Source of the DNA: Marinobacterium sediminicola
Lineage (GTDB): Bacteria; Pseudomonadota; Gammaproteobacteria; Pseudomonadales; Balneatricaceae
Assembly (NCBI RefSeq): GCF_022343685.1
Contig: NZ_CP092123.1
Location: 1,116,001-1,180,000 of the forward strand
Length of the DNA: 64,000 bases
Direction: 5' to 3'
Part shown: piece by piece, positions 33,277-43,105 of the stretch
Position numbering within the stretch: position 1 is the stretch's first letter
Layout: each line of letters starts with the position of its first letter
Position numbers and translations under genes: made by a program
The notes under the pieces: generated by a model
What the model saw: only the letters and a program-made list of their open reading frames with translations
Databases searched by the model: none
Told to the model about the DNA's origin: nothing

Positions 33277-33838
33277 GCGCTGTCAGCTGCTCTGCGTCTG
33301 TCTGCTGGGGCTGGGCTGCTCTGTCGGTCTGATGGCAGAGCAGCCGATTCCCTACAAGGTAACCAGCGTTGACCAGTTTTCCACGGGTCGAGTGCACGGT
33401 CGTGACGTCTATGAGGGCAAGGACCGTGGTAACCAGGACTGGGAGCCTATGAACGAGGTCTCCTACGCTGATAACGATCGACAAGAGCTGCCGGTGCAGG
33501 TTGTTCATCCCTCGGAGCCTCCACCGGTTCAGCAGGTCGTCGTTCAGCCCGAGCGCAAAATCGTATTGGCCGGTGAAGACAAGATCTTTGATCGCATCCG
33601 GCTCGATCTGGATATCCAGCGCTGTATTTTCCAGAACATCTGTACCGATGAGGTCAAGGCGATCCCCGGGGGCTATATGGGGGACGATCAAGAGGAAGGC
33701 GGTGACTGGACCGGGCGTGCAGACGCTATGCTGGAAATGATCAGTGAGGGCGGCGAAGCCGAGGAGCAATTGCCTGAAGGGCCTGGCAATCGGGCGCCGG
33801 GACGGGTCTTCGTCGAAGAGCCCGCCAAAACGCCCTGA
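33242..33838 (+). CDS. Predicted secreted protein of unknown function
   Basis: The protein is 198 aa from ATG 33242, inside the end of sbcB, chosen because GGAGGA precedes it and the product then opens with a basic N-region and the hydrophobic core LLCVCLLGLGCSVGLMA, a Sec signal peptide. GTG 33263 is an alternative. The mature part is acidic and proline-rich, with RLDLDIQRCIFQNICTDE containing two cysteines and a C-terminal Gly/Glu-rich tail. No family was recognised. It is translationally linked to sbcB and converges on the M16 protease gene. Confidence 0.65.
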   Translation: MPSRSTRVIFSRRCQLLCVCLLGLGCSVGLMAEQPIPYKVTSVDQFSTGRVHGRDVYEGKDRGNQDWEPMNEVSYADNDRQELPVQVVHPSEPPPVQQVVVQPERKIVLAGEDKIFDRIRLDLDIQRCIFQNICTDEVKAIPGGYMGDDQEEGGDWTGRADAMLEMISEGGEAEEQLPEGPGNRAPGRVFVEEPAKTP

Positions 33839-33844
33839 TCCGTT

Positions 33845-36685
33845 TTACTCGAGTGGAAGTCCCAACTGTTCGTGCTTGAGAGCATTCAGCCGGACATCAT
33901 CATCCAACTGTGCCTGTTGCTTTACATTTTCTTCAACGGTGGTGCCAAAGTTGCGCACCAGCAACTGGCGTGACATCAGGCTTTCCATCATGGTGCTCAG
34001 TTCCTCACGGCTTAGGCTGAGGGTATGCTCGCTGAGGCGGGCGCGGGTATCGAATTCGAAATTTTCCCGGTCCAGTTCTCGCCAGTAGCGTTCGGTGCGC
34101 TCGTTCAGGTTGGTATCACGCTGGTTGATCCGTGACAGCAGGCTTTGTTTGTAACGCTGAAGCTCTTCCTTGCTGATTTTCGCCAGCATGGCCGAGATAT
34201 CTTGCAGAAAGCGGTTATATTCCGTCGCCAGAACGAACGGATCGGTGTTGGGTGATTGCACCACCAGAGCCATGCCCGCCCGCTCGCGAACCGGCAGAAA
34301 GTTGGCAAAAACGATGTAGCCGTACTGTTTTTCCGTTCGCAGGCGCGAATAGAAGGGCGTAGAAGCGATTTCGCTGATCAGCGCCACAGCCGCTCGAGTA
34401 CGGAGGTCCTCATCAGGGCCCTGCAGGTAGAGCAAAGCTGAAGCATCGCCATGCTCGGTGAGGAAGGTATCGATCAGCGGCTCGCTTTCAGGCAACGAGA
34501 GTACGTGGGGCGGTTCGGCCAGCCAGCCGAGCTGGGCGGGCTGCAGGGTTTTGCTGACCTGCTGTGCCATGGTGATGGCCGTGTCCTTTGACAGATTGCC
34601 GTGCGCCAACAACCTCAGCCCTGCAGGTTCCAGCAAGCGCGGGTAAAACTGCTGCAGATCCTCAATGTTGATGCTCTTCAGAGCCGTCAGCTTTTGCTCA
34701 CGGGTCCAGCTGCCCACCAAGTGATTGTACAGGTGGTTAAAGGCCTGATTGTACGGTTTCTCCTGGGCGCTGTTTTCCAGTTCTTCGCGCAACTGGTCGT
34801 GGATGCGGTCAAAGCGTGTCTCATCCAGTATCGGGTTGCGCATGGCCGTGACCAGTGTCTCCAGCAACAGGGGTTGCTTGTCACTGAAACCACTGAGCTT
34901 CAGGCTGATGCCTTGCATGTGCGGGTAGAGGCTGACACCAAGTCCCGCCAGCGCTGCGTCGTACAGCGGTTCGTTCAGCTGATCCATGACCATGCGAGTG
35001 TAGAGGTGAGCCAGCATGGTGTTGTGTGCTGACTGATTGGCGACGGGAGACAGCAGACTGAAATAGAAGTCTGCTTTGGGGCGCTGGAATTCGTTGTCCG
35101 GCAGGTACCAGAGCACTGAACCCGGCTTGGACCAGATTGCTTGCGGATGCGCAAAGTCTTCAGTCGCGATGAGCTCAAGCTTGTCAGCGACATAGGGATT
35201 GCGCTTGCGAACGTGGAGGCGCTCGTCCATTTCGGGTGCTTGCCACAGGGCAAGGCGCGCTTCATCGATCGGTTTAATTGAATAGGCTGTCTGGTAGCGG
35301 GGTTCCACCTGATCGGTGGGCAGGTCTTGACCTTCCAGTGTCAGCAGCAGGTTGTCAGGGCGCATCTGATCCAGATAGTGCTGGATCAGCTCGGCATCGA
35401 ATTCTCCGAAGTAATAATCGGCCTTGAGCAGATAGGGGACAGGGTAATGCTGCAATGCCTGAGACAGGCGCATGACTTCATGAACCGGGTCACCTGGCAT
35501 GCGGAAGCGAAACTGAACTTCAGCCAGTTGGCGCTCTTCAGCAAAGAGTTCGGCGTTGATGCCTTCCTGGCGCAAGGTTTCGATGAACGCAAAGGTGTCA
35601 GTTGCGATCTGGTCCACGGCGTTCCAGCCCGCCTCGGTCAGTTCCATCTGGATCTGGAACATGGCCTGGCCGGGCAGGTCCAGAGCTGGAGAGGCGGACA
35701 GGCTGCGTACCCAGCCCTTCTCCTTGAGCAGCGAAAGCAGACTGCCGCTGCCTTCGTAGCCGATCAGGCTGCTGAGGTAATAGAGAGGTTTCTGCTGCCA
35801 GTGCTCGCGGATTGGAGGCATGGGAAAGCTCAGGCTCAGCAAGCGTGTTTCTCGCAGGGTTTCGATATTGAGTTGAGCAGGCAGACGGCCCTCGACAAAG
35901 AGTGGTGCCTGATCGACAAAAGGAGCAGCATTTCTGTTTTCCACAGCTGAAAATGCGCGCCGAGCCAAGCTTTCCAGCTGTTCAACCGGCTGTGGACCGA
36001 TCATCGCGAGCGTCATCAGGTTGGCCGAGTAGTAGCGTTTGTAGAACTCGATCAGCTCATGGCGAATATGGCTGTCATCCGAATTGGCGAGCGTTTCCAG
36101 ACTGCCAACTGCAAAGCGGCTGTAATGATGCTCGGGGTTGAGTACCTGCTTCTGCGCCTCGAAACTGCGGCGGCTGTCTTCCCTGAGTTTGGCCTGATAT
36201 TCAGAGTGTACTGCATGACGTTCCCGGTCGACATACTCGGCCGTGAACAGTGGGGCTATGAAAAACTGGGCAAAGCGGTCAAGCGCTTCGGGCAGGGCGC
36301 TGGCTTCGACATCGAAAAAATAGTTGGTGTTTTCATAGGCGGTGAAGGCGTTATGACTGCCCCCTTGCGAGCTGATGAACTTTTGATAGCTGTCGGCTTC
36401 CGGGTATTTCTCCGTACCAAGAAACAGCATGTGCTCAAGGAAGTGTGCCAGTCCTGGGCGCTCGGCAGGGTTGGCATTGGAGCCTACCGAAACGTTAAGC
36501 GAGACCGCTGCCTTGTCGGTACGCGGATCGGATATGACGACCACTCTCAGTCCGTTCTCCAGCTGCAGATAGCGGTATTCACGGGTATCCACAGGTGCAG
36601 TGATGATTTCGGCCCGCAATGGCAGAGAGAGCCAGGTGAGCAGCAGAAGCAGCAGAAAAGCCAATGGGAGACGAAGACGGAGCAT
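33845..36685 (-). CDS. Periplasmic M16 zinc metalloprotease (pitrilysin/insulinase family)
   Basis: The protein is 946 aa with an N-terminal signal peptide (LAFLLLLLLTWLSLPLRA). The inverted zinc motif HFLEHMLFLGTEKYP lies at about residues 82-96, with the downstream glutamate in the ERHAVHSEY region. Four M16 repeats are expected at this size, and the length matches E. coli protease III (962 aa). It likely degrades oligopeptides and misfolded small proteins in the periplasm. It is divergent from the K+ channel locus. Confidence 0.92.
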   Translation of the reverse strand: MLRLRLPLAFLLLLLLTWLSLPLRAEIITAPVDTREYRYLQLENGLRVVVISDPRTDKAAVSLNVSVGSNANPAERPGLAHFLEHMLFLGTEKYPEADSYQKFISSQGGSHNAFTAYENTNYFFDVEASALPEALDRFAQFFIAPLFTAEYVDRERHAVHSEYQAKLREDSRRSFEAQKQVLNPEHHYSRFAVGSLETLANSDDSHIRHELIEFYKRYYSANLMTLAMIGPQPVEQLESLARRAFSAVENRNAAPFVDQAPLFVEGRLPAQLNIETLRETRLLSLSFPMPPIREHWQQKPLYYLSSLIGYEGSGSLLSLLKEKGWVRSLSASPALDLPGQAMFQIQMELTEAGWNAVDQIATDTFAFIETLRQEGINAELFAEERQLAEVQFRFRMPGDPVHEVMRLSQALQHYPVPYLLKADYYFGEFDAELIQHYLDQMRPDNLLLTLEGQDLPTDQVEPRYQTAYSIKPIDEARLALWQAPEMDERLHVRKRNPYVADKLELIATEDFAHPQAIWSKPGSVLWYLPDNEFQRPKADFYFSLLSPVANQSAHNTMLAHLYTRMVMDQLNEPLYDAALAGLGVSLYPHMQGISLKLSGFSDKQPLLLETLVTAMRNPILDETRFDRIHDQLREELENSAQEKPYNQAFNHLYNHLVGSWTREQKLTALKSINIEDLQQFYPRLLEPAGLRLLAHGNLSKDTAITMAQQVSKTLQPAQLGWLAEPPHVLSLPESEPLIDTFLTEHGDASALLYLQGPDEDLRTRAAVALISEIASTPFYSRLRTEKQYGYIVFANFLPVRERAGMALVVQSPNTDPFVLATEYNRFLQDISAMLAKISKEELQRYKQSLLSRINQRDTNLNERTERYWRELDRENFEFDTRARLSEHTLSLSREELSTMMESLMSRQLLVRNFGTTVEENVKQQAQLDDDVRLNALKHEQLGLPLE

Positions 36686-36852
36686 ATTCCCTCACTTGAA
36701 GTTATACGGTCTCTGAACATTTTGGGACAGCCGCAGGCACGGGCAGTTCAATTCAAGGGTGCAGTGCGATGCCCGTTTTATACCGTCGTGGATGCAGAGG
36801 ACGCAGACAGTCGATACAATCAGTCAGAGTTTACAGGATAGGAAACTGACGG

Positions 36853-37236
36853 ATGAACCGTGAAAAGGTGATCTTTGCGTTTTTCATTGTGCTGGCACTG
36901 ACGCTGAACTTCGGCTTTGTCCTGGGGGATCTGGACAATGTCGACCACCACGATGTGTTTGAACTGTTTGCAGCACTGGTGGTGAGCCTGATCTGTACCG
37001 TGCTGAAGTTTGGCGATCGTACTCATCTTGGGGCACTGATGCTGGCAACCAGTCTGGTGGCGGACGTTCAGTTGATCATCGCTGCGGTTTTCTGGGGCTA
37101 TGGCGAGCAAGTGGCGGCGACCGGGATGACACCGAAAATGATGGCCAGCGTGGTGTCTTTTGCTGCCGGCGCAGCAGTGGCGAACCTGATCTCGGTTATC
37201 CTGCTGGTGGTGGAAACCGCTTTGATACGGCGCTGA
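36853..37236 (+). CDS. Small membrane protein, DUF6394-like
   Basis: The protein is 127 aa with four hydrophobic segments (VIFAFFIVLALTLNFGFVL, VFELFAALVVSLICTVL, LGALMLATSLVADVQLII and VANLISVILLVVETALI). I believe it belongs to DUF6394, seen beside K+ channel genes, but this is from memory. It ends 4 bases before the channel gene, so co-translation and a shared function in ion transport are likely. Confidence 0.65.
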   Translation: MNREKVIFAFFIVLALTLNFGFVLGDLDNVDHHDVFELFAALVVSLICTVLKFGDRTHLGALMLATSLVADVQLIIAAVFWGYGEQVAATGMTPKMMASVVSFAAGAAVANLISVILLVVETALIRR

Positions 37237-37240
37237 GCGC

Positions 37241-38941
37241 ATGAATAACCTGGTTTTCCTGTTCATGCGGCGCTTGCGTGCGCCGCTGATCACGCTGATC
37301 ACCGTCTACGCGATCACCGTGTTTGGCATGACGCTGATCCCCGGTCGTGATGCTGAGGGTAACATCTGGTACATGGATTTCTTCCATGCCTTCTACTTCG
37401 TCTCCTTCATGGGGACGACCATAGGCTTCGGCGAGATTCCCTATGAGTTCACCGATGCCCAGCGAATGTGGGTCACCCTGTCGATCTACGCCACGGTCAT
37501 CAGCTGGCTCTATGGCATCGGTCAGACGCTTGCCGTGCTGCAGGAGCCGATGTTTGGCCGCCTCATGCGGCTGCGTGGGTTTACCTCACACGTACGTAAT
37601 CTGCGCGAGCCGTTCTATCTGGTATGCGGCTACGGCGTGACCGGCAGCATCGTGGTCAAGAGGTTAATCGACCGTGGTGTCCGCGTGGTCGTGGTTGATA
37701 TCGAACAGGACCGTATCGATGCGCTGGAACTGGATAATCTGGTGATTCCGGTGCCTGCGCTCTGTGCCGATGCCTCGCTGCCGGATATCCTCGACCACGC
37801 CGGTCTGCAGCATAAGCAGTGCATTGGCGTATTGGCGCTGACCAACAATGACAACGTCAACCTGTCGATTGCGATTGCCAGTAAGCTGCTTGCCCCGAGG
37901 CGACAGGTGATCACCCGCACCAATTCGGAAGTGACAACGGCGAACATGGCTTCCTTCGGAACTGACATGATCGTTGATCCCTTTCGTGCGTATGCTGACT
38001 ACATGGCGCTGGCGGCTCGCTCTCCGCACAAGCTACTGGCCTATGACTGGTTGATGAACCCGCATCACCGCACTCTGTCCAGTGTCTACAAACATGCCCC
38101 CGGGCGCTGGATCATCTGTGGCTACGGCCGTTTTGGTCGTGCCCTGGCAGCCGCTTTTTCAGCTGAAGAGATGGACATGACCATTATCGACCCGAGTCCC
38201 GGCAGCCTGGCGCCGCTGAGGAACGCGGTGGTCGGGGTGGGTACCGAAGCTCATACACTGATGGATGCGGGTGTGGATACAGCCGTAGGTATTATCGCCG
38301 GTACCGGCAATGATGCCGATAACCTGTCCATTATTATGACGGCGCGTGAGCTTAACCCCAGGCTGACCACGGTCGTGCGTCAGAACCTGCATCAGAACGC
38401 TCTCGTTTTCCGTAACAGTCGGTGTGACTTTGTGATGGAGCCCGGCAGAATCATCGCCAATCGCATTCTGGCCCAGCTGAAAACGCCCCTGTTGCCGCTG
38501 TTTCTGGAGCATCTGCAGCACAAGGATGATGTCTGGGCGCACACATTGGTCAATCGCATGAGCAGCGTGGTGGGGGATCGGGAACTCGATAGCTGGTCTG
38601 TTCAGGTCACGCCAGAGACGGCTCCTGCCGTAACGACTATGCTGGCCCAGCGGCCGGTGTCCTTGCGCTACCTGAGCAAGGATCCACGTCAGCGTGATCG
38701 CATGCTTCCCTGTTTCCCGCTGCTGTTGAAAACCGCTGGAGGTGTTCACCTGCTGCCGGGAGAACTGCACGCGATCAATGTTGGTGATGAGCTGCTGTTT
38801 TGTGGCCTGGCAGCGGCCAAGCGTCAGATGGAGTGGAGTGTTAATAACTACAACGTGCTTCACTACCTGCTGACCGGTGAAGATCCGCCTCATACCCTGC
38901 TTGCCCGGTTGTTGCGCCGGAACAAACAAGAGACCCTTTGA
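37241..38941 (+). CDS. Potassium channel protein with two TrkA-N/RCK domains
   Basis: The protein is 566 aa. The N-terminal membrane part has two helices around a pore loop with filter MGTTIGFGEIPYE, a variant of the usual TVGYGD. Two NAD-binding RCK domains follow, starting YLVCGYGVTGSIVV near residue 127 and WIICGYGRFGRALA near residue 290, both with the GxGxxG pattern. The C-terminal TrkA-C-like region includes VGDELLFCG. Both halves of an octameric gating ring may thus come from one chain. It overlaps the next gene by 1 base in TGATG. Confidence 0.85.
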   Translation: MNNLVFLFMRRLRAPLITLITVYAITVFGMTLIPGRDAEGNIWYMDFFHAFYFVSFMGTTIGFGEIPYEFTDAQRMWVTLSIYATVISWLYGIGQTLAVLQEPMFGRLMRLRGFTSHVRNLREPFYLVCGYGVTGSIVVKRLIDRGVRVVVVDIEQDRIDALELDNLVIPVPALCADASLPDILDHAGLQHKQCIGVLALTNNDNVNLSIAIASKLLAPRRQVITRTNSEVTTANMASFGTDMIVDPFRAYADYMALAARSPHKLLAYDWLMNPHHRTLSSVYKHAPGRWIICGYGRFGRALAAAFSAEEMDMTIIDPSPGSLAPLRNAVVGVGTEAHTLMDAGVDTAVGIIAGTGNDADNLSIIMTARELNPRLTTVVRQNLHQNALVFRNSRCDFVMEPGRIIANRILAQLKTPLLPLFLEHLQHKDDVWAHTLVNRMSSVVGDRELDSWSVQVTPETAPAVTTMLAQRPVSLRYLSKDPRQRDRMLPCFPLLLKTAGGVHLLPGELHAINVGDELLFCGLAAAKRQMEWSVNNYNVLHYLLTGEDPPHTLLARLLRRNKQETL

Positions 38942-39837
38942 TGCCCTACCTGCTGTTGATACTGACAACCCTGTTCTGGGCTGGCAATTTCGTGCTGGCG
39001 CGCGCCATTCACCTTGATATGCAGCCCTTTACCCTGGCCTTCCTGCGCTGGGCACTGGCACTGCTGATCATCGCGCCCTGGTGGCTGCCCCGTGCCTGGA
39101 AAATGCGCCAGACCCTGAAGGCCAACCTGCCCGTACTTGCTGTACAGGGCATTCTCGGTGTGGCCTGTTTCAATACGCTGGTCTACTTCGGCGTTCAGTA
39201 CACACAGGCATCCAATGCCATGTTGATGCAGTCGGCAGTGCCACTGATGATTCTGCTGCTGGGTGCGCTGATGTTTGGTGAGCGGGCGAGCGGGCGCCAG
39301 TGGCTGGGGGTCGTGCTTTCCCTGGGCGGCGTAATGGTACTGGTCAGTCGCGGTCAGCTGGAGGTGCTGACGGGATTTGCCTTCAACGAAGGCGACCTGT
39401 GGATCTTTCTGGCCATGCTCAGCTGGTCACTGTATACGATCAGCCTTCGCTGGCGCCCGGCAGTGCTTGATGGTTTGACCTTCTTCGGTTTCTCGGTGCT
39501 GGTCGGTGTTGTCGTACTCTTTCCCCTGATGTTGTGGGAGCAGGGTGGACGATTTGTTGTCCCCACCACGGAACCCTTTCTGCTGACTGTACTCTATATG
39601 GCCATATTTCCGTCGATCCTGTCGTTCCTGTTCTGGAACCTGGGGGTAGAGCGGCTGGGAGCTGCAACAGCCGGACTGTTTATCCATCTGATGCCGATGT
39701 TCGGGCTGTTGCTGGCGACCGTGTTTCTGGGGGAAAGCCTGGGGCTTTATCACCTGGTCGGAATTCTGCTGATCTTTACCGGACTTTATATCGCAATACT
39801 GGCGCAATCCCTGCGCCGGTTAAGCAAAACCACTTGA
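38941..39837 (+). CDS. EamA/DMT-family transporter
   Basis: The protein is 298 aa, with ten predicted hydrophobic helices in two EamA repeats. Typical features are the opening LTTLFWAGNFVLARA, the helix-1/2 region LAFLRWALALLII and, in the second half, the GAATAGLFIHLMPMFGLLL stretch. The substrate (metabolite or amino-acid export) cannot be inferred. It starts at the ATG overlapping the channel stop by one base; a TTG one codon earlier is possible. Confidence 0.88.
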   Translation: MPYLLLILTTLFWAGNFVLARAIHLDMQPFTLAFLRWALALLIIAPWWLPRAWKMRQTLKANLPVLAVQGILGVACFNTLVYFGVQYTQASNAMLMQSAVPLMILLLGALMFGERASGRQWLGVVLSLGGVMVLVSRGQLEVLTGFAFNEGDLWIFLAMLSWSLYTISLRWRPAVLDGLTFFGFSVLVGVVVLFPLMLWEQGGRFVVPTTEPFLLTVLYMAIFPSILSFLFWNLGVERLGAATAGLFIHLMPMFGLLLATVFLGESLGLYHLVGILLIFTGLYIAILAQSLRRLSKTT

Positions 39838-39846
39838 GGAGAAAAA

Positions 39847-40716
39847 ATGCGAACGTTGATCAACAGCTTCTTTGCCCTGTTGCTGGGCTTTGTCATGATG
39901 CCGGATATGGCAGAGGCCAAGCGTCTGGGCGGTGGCTCCAGCTTTGGCAAAAGCTACTCCACGCCTCAGCGGACGGCTCCGACGCCAACCCGAGAGCAAA
40001 CGGCTACTACTTCCACTGCTAAAACCGGGACTACCGCAACGGGCACCAAATCCAAGGGCTTCGGTGGCCTGATGGGCGGCCTGCTGGCGGGTGGTTTGCT
40101 GGCGGCTCTGTTCATGGGAGGTGCTTTCGAAGGCATCCAGATTATGGACATCCTGTTGATTGCGGTAATCGGGTTTGTGCTGTTCAAGCTTTTTGCCCGC
40201 CGCAAGGTGCAGCAGCCTCAGCCGGCCTACGCCACGCCGGACGGCGGCATGATGCACCAAGAGACGGAACCTCAGGCGGCCGCTCCGCAGTCCCCGGTCT
40301 TCAGCGGTGCCAGCAATGCAGCCCTGGCTTCCAGCCGTCTGAACTTGCCTGAATGGTTTAACGAGAAGGCATTTGTGGAGGGTGCCCAGCAGCACTTTAT
40401 TCATCTGCAGAAGGCCTGGGATACACAGGACTGGAGCGAGATTCGTGACTATATGTCGGAAGAAATGTTCGCGTCTCTCCAGCAAGAACGTGCCAAGCTG
40501 CCGGATCAGCAACACACCGAGGTCGATTCTGTGATGGCCGAACTGGTCAACTTCATCGACGAAGGCGATCATGTTGTCGCCAGTATCCATTTCTATGGCT
40601 GGATTGCCGAATCCGGGCAGCCCACCAGTGAATTCAGTGAAGTCTGGCACCTGAACCGCAATATGCAGGTTGCCGGCGCGGACTGGAAAATCGTCGGTAT
40701 CGAACAGGCCGGCTGA
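39847..40716 (+). CDS. Tim44-like domain membrane protein
   Basis: The protein is 289 aa. A signal-like N-terminus ending MAEAKRLGGGSSFGK is followed by a Thr-rich linker, a glycine-rich hydrophobic segment (GLMGGLLAGGLLAALFMGG) and a membrane helix (ILLIAVIGFVLFKLFA). The C-terminal 140 residues form a Tim44-type domain (FVEGAQQHFIHLQKAWDTQD; ending ADWKIVGIEQAG). Bacterial Tim44-domain proteins of this layout are widespread, with unknown role. An AGGAGAAAAA ribosome-binding site precedes the ATG. Confidence 0.85.
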   Translation: MRTLINSFFALLLGFVMMPDMAEAKRLGGGSSFGKSYSTPQRTAPTPTREQTATTSTAKTGTTATGTKSKGFGGLMGGLLAGGLLAALFMGGAFEGIQIMDILLIAVIGFVLFKLFARRKVQQPQPAYATPDGGMMHQETEPQAAAPQSPVFSGASNAALASSRLNLPEWFNEKAFVEGAQQHFIHLQKAWDTQDWSEIRDYMSEEMFASLQQERAKLPDQQHTEVDSVMAELVNFIDEGDHVVASIHFYGWIAESGQPTSEFSEVWHLNRNMQVAGADWKIVGIEQAG

Positions 40717-40731
40717 TCCGGTCTGGCTGCA

Positions 40732-40756
40732 GCGGTCGCACATTCGATGCGACCGC
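40732..40756. promoter_or_regulatory. 9-bp dyad upstream of the chemoreceptor promoter
   Basis: GCGGTCGCA-N7-TGCGACCGC is a perfect inverted repeat, with an 8-base copy of the left arm at 40814-40821. It lies about 150 bases before the predicted sigma54 start site, a normal enhancer distance. It could alternatively be a stem terminating the Tim44 gene, but no T-run follows. Confidence 0.45.
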
Positions 40757-40869
40757 ACTGCTCACTTATGGTGCATTCCCTCGTTTAAAGCTCAATAGGT
40801 GCACACCCTTGGTGCGGTCGCCCGGGTAAGTGTTGCCATTTTTACGCATTTTTTTCTCCTTGCCCCTCT

Positions 40870-40886
40870 TTGGCGCACTTATTGCT
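40870..40886 (+). promoter_or_regulatory. Candidate sigma54 (RpoN) -24/-12 promoter
   Basis: TTGGCGCA-CTTA-TTGCT has the invariant GG and GC doublets with exact 10-base spacing and matches TGGCACG-N4-TTGCW at 10 of 12 positions. The predicted start near 40896 leaves room for the GGAGAAAG ribosome-binding site before ATG 40920. Confidence 0.6.
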
Positions 40887-40919
40887 AAAGCTCTCTCATT
40901 GCAAGAATGGAGAAAGTGG

Positions 40920-43070
40920 ATGTCAGTGTTAAAAAGTACCCGGATGCAGCTTTCCAACGCAGAACGTCATTGGTTGCCCTGGTGGGGGGCGACCGGAAAA
41001 CTGGCGATGCGCAAATCCTGCTGGTTGAACCGCAGTACGCTACCGATGGTAGAGCAGACGTTCGAGGGTATTGCTGAAATTCGTGTTCGTCTGTTGACCC
41101 AGTGGGCACAAACTCAATGGGAGTTGTTGGCTGCATTGGCCGAACAGATCGATACAAACTCCCCGGCAGAGTCTGCAAAGCTGTTTGACTACAAATTGAA
41201 GCAGGCAGTGGACTGGTCCGAACTCGCATATGTCGACCCCGAAGGCAAGGTACTGTTCTCGACAGCACCCTCGCGCATTGGGCTTAGCGACCTGAATCCG
41301 GCCGCGGTTCGTGAGGGATGTCGCGCTCCTTTCTTACATGGTCCCTATGTCGATCAGGTGACTCTTGAGCTTGGGCCAAGCTCCTCGCGCTTTCATGATG
41401 CGGTTACCCTGATGTTCTATCAACCGGTTGTACGTGGAGGCCAAACCGTTGGCTTGTTGTGTGCACGGGTACCCAATGATGTTCTGGGTGACCTGATCCA
41501 GCGTGAGGCCGGTCATATTTATCCAGAATCCGGTGACAACTACCTCTTCATGGTGGATTCCCGCTTCGATCCAACGATTGAGCAGGGGGTCGCCCTCTCG
41601 CGCTCACGCTTTGAGGATGACACCTTTTCGCATGGTGACAACCTGAAAAGCGGCATCAGAACCCAGTGGGGTACCGTCAAGGTCAGCCGGCATACCGAGT
41701 TCGAAATTCGTTTTACCGATCCGGCAACGGGACAGTTGCATCCGGGTGTCAGGGAGACGATCCGCAATGGCGAAAATCTGTTCGTCACTTACCCCGGGTA
41801 TTCCGACTACCGCCACATTCCCGTGATCGGTAAAGGCGTCACCTTCACCATGCCAGGATCACGTGACCGTTGGGGCATGATGTGCGAGTCAGACCTGGAG
41901 GAGGTGTATCGGCGTCGCTCACTGAGCGTGCGCATGTTCTCCAGCCTGCTGGGATCTCTGGCCGTTGGTCTGGGGGCCAGCTACGGGCTGCAGTACTGGC
42001 TGGCGCTGGATCCTCTGCCGGGTATGTTGCTCAATTTCCTGTTTGTCATGATGTCGGTGCTGGTGTTCTGGCGGATCGGTATCCGTCCGCAATCGAAGCG
42101 GCTGAGGGATATGACAGAGGTGATTCGTAATTTGGCCGAAGGTGAAGGTAACCTGAGCCAGCGGTTGGATTCAGAGGGGATCGTGGCGGATGAAACCGGG
42201 GATCTCGCGCGTTGGATCAATAGCTTTGTCGATAATCTGGACAATATTGTCGCGCAGGTGATTCGTGCCGCAGGGGATGTGGGCGAGAACAGCCAGCTGA
42301 TGCAGACCCGAAATCAGGTGGCTCTGGAAGCCGCGACCTCGGTTGACGAAGCGGCCGAGCGGATGCTGGCGTTGGTGGAGGCTCAGCTCGAGGGAATAGG
42401 GCGTGCCTCATCCACTGCTGAAGTGATGAAATCCGCCATGGAGCAGGTGGTTGAACAAGCGCGTGATCAATATGAATCCGTGCGCTCGGGCACTCAGGCG
42501 ATCCGTGATATCGTGCAGACGTCTGCTGAGCGCGTGCAGGCTCTGAATTCCAGAACCACCGAAATTGACGAGATCGTCACGCTCATTACCGATATTACGG
42601 CCCAGACCAATCTGCTGGCGCTGAATGCAGCAATTGAAGCGGCTCGAGCCGGTGAGCACGGACGCGGTTTCTCGGTGGTCGCGGATGAGGTGCGAGGACT
42701 GGCAGCCCGTACGGATCAGGCGGCACGTGAGATCGGTGAGCGGGTCGGACGTATTCAGGCTGAAAGTGAGGAAGCGGTCAGATTCATGGAGTCTGGCGTC
42801 GAAGACGTGGATCGCAGTCTGACTCTGGCCGAGCAGTCCACCTCGGACAACTCGGCGCTGCATGATTCGGTGGCCGAGATGTTCGATATCATCAAGCATC
42901 TGGATCAGCACAGTCAGGCACATGGCGGTCATGCACGATCCGTTGCCGAGATCACCACCCGGATGAACCGTGCGGTCAGTGAACTGCAGTTTAGCTCAGA
43001 TCAGGTGAAGGGTACGGCGGCCAAACTTCAGCAGCTGGTTGGCGCCTTCGAAGTCAGTGCCATCAAATAA
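40920..43070 (+). CDS. Methyl-accepting chemotaxis protein
   Basis: The protein is 716 aa from ATG 40920, preferred over an open extension to 40830 because GGAGAAAGTGG precedes it and the candidate sigma54 promoter lies inside the extension. The N-terminal ~330 residues are a sensor-like region without a leading membrane helix. Two adjacent helices follow ([20 protein letters not shown] and the [18 protein letters not shown] region), then HAMP ([15 protein letters not shown]) and a full signalling domain with hairpin tip [20 protein letters not shown]. The sensor would therefore be cytoplasmic unless an early helix was missed. Confidence 0.9.
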   Translation: MSVLKSTRMQLSNAERHWLPWWGATGKLAMRKSCWLNRSTLPMVEQTFEGIAEIRVRLLTQWAQTQWELLAALAEQIDTNSPAESAKLFDYKLKQAVDWSELAYVDPEGKVLFSTAPSRIGLSDLNPAAVREGCRAPFLHGPYVDQVTLELGPSSSRFHDAVTLMFYQPVVRGGQTVGLLCARVPNDVLGDLIQREAGHIYPESGDNYLFMVDSRFDPTIEQGVALSRSRFEDDTFSHGDNLKSGIRTQWGTVKVSRHTEFEIRFTDPATGQLHPGVRETIRNGENLFVTYPGYSDYRHIPVIGKGVTFTMPGSRDRWGMMCESDLEEVYRRRSLSVRMFSSLLGSLAVGLGASYGLQYWLALDPLPGMLLNFLFVMMSVLVFWRIGIRPQSKRLRDMTEVIRNLAEGEGNLSQRLDSEGIVADETGDLARWINSFVDNLDNIVAQVIRAAGDVGENSQLMQTRNQVALEAATSVDEAAERMLALVEAQLEGIGRASSTAEVMKSAMEQVVEQARDQYESVRSGTQAIRDIVQTSAERVQALNSRTTEIDEIVTLITDITAQTNLLALNAAIEAARAGEHGRGFSVVADEVRGLAARTDQAAREIGERVGRIQAESEEAVRFMESGVEDVDRSLTLAEQSTSDNSALHDSVAEMFDIIKHLDQHSQAHGGHARSVAEITTRMNRAVSELQFSSDQVKGTAAKLQQLVGAFEVSAIK

Positions 43071-43101
43071 AAGCACCCAGGCCCGGCAAAGCCCGGGCCT
43101 G
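43066..43101 (-). terminator. Probable terminator for yaaA
   Basis: CAGGCCCGGC (43078-43087) pairs with GCCCGGGCCTG (43091-43101) with one bulge and an AAA loop. Read on the minus strand it is followed by GGTGCTTTTATTT. It may also stop plus-strand transcription from the chemoreceptor gene. Confidence 0.55.
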
Positions 43102-43105
43102 ATCG

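Noticed and set aside
40732-40756. Intrinsic terminator of the Tim44 gene
   Set aside because: The stem is strong but has no following T-run; the repeated half-site fits a binding site better.
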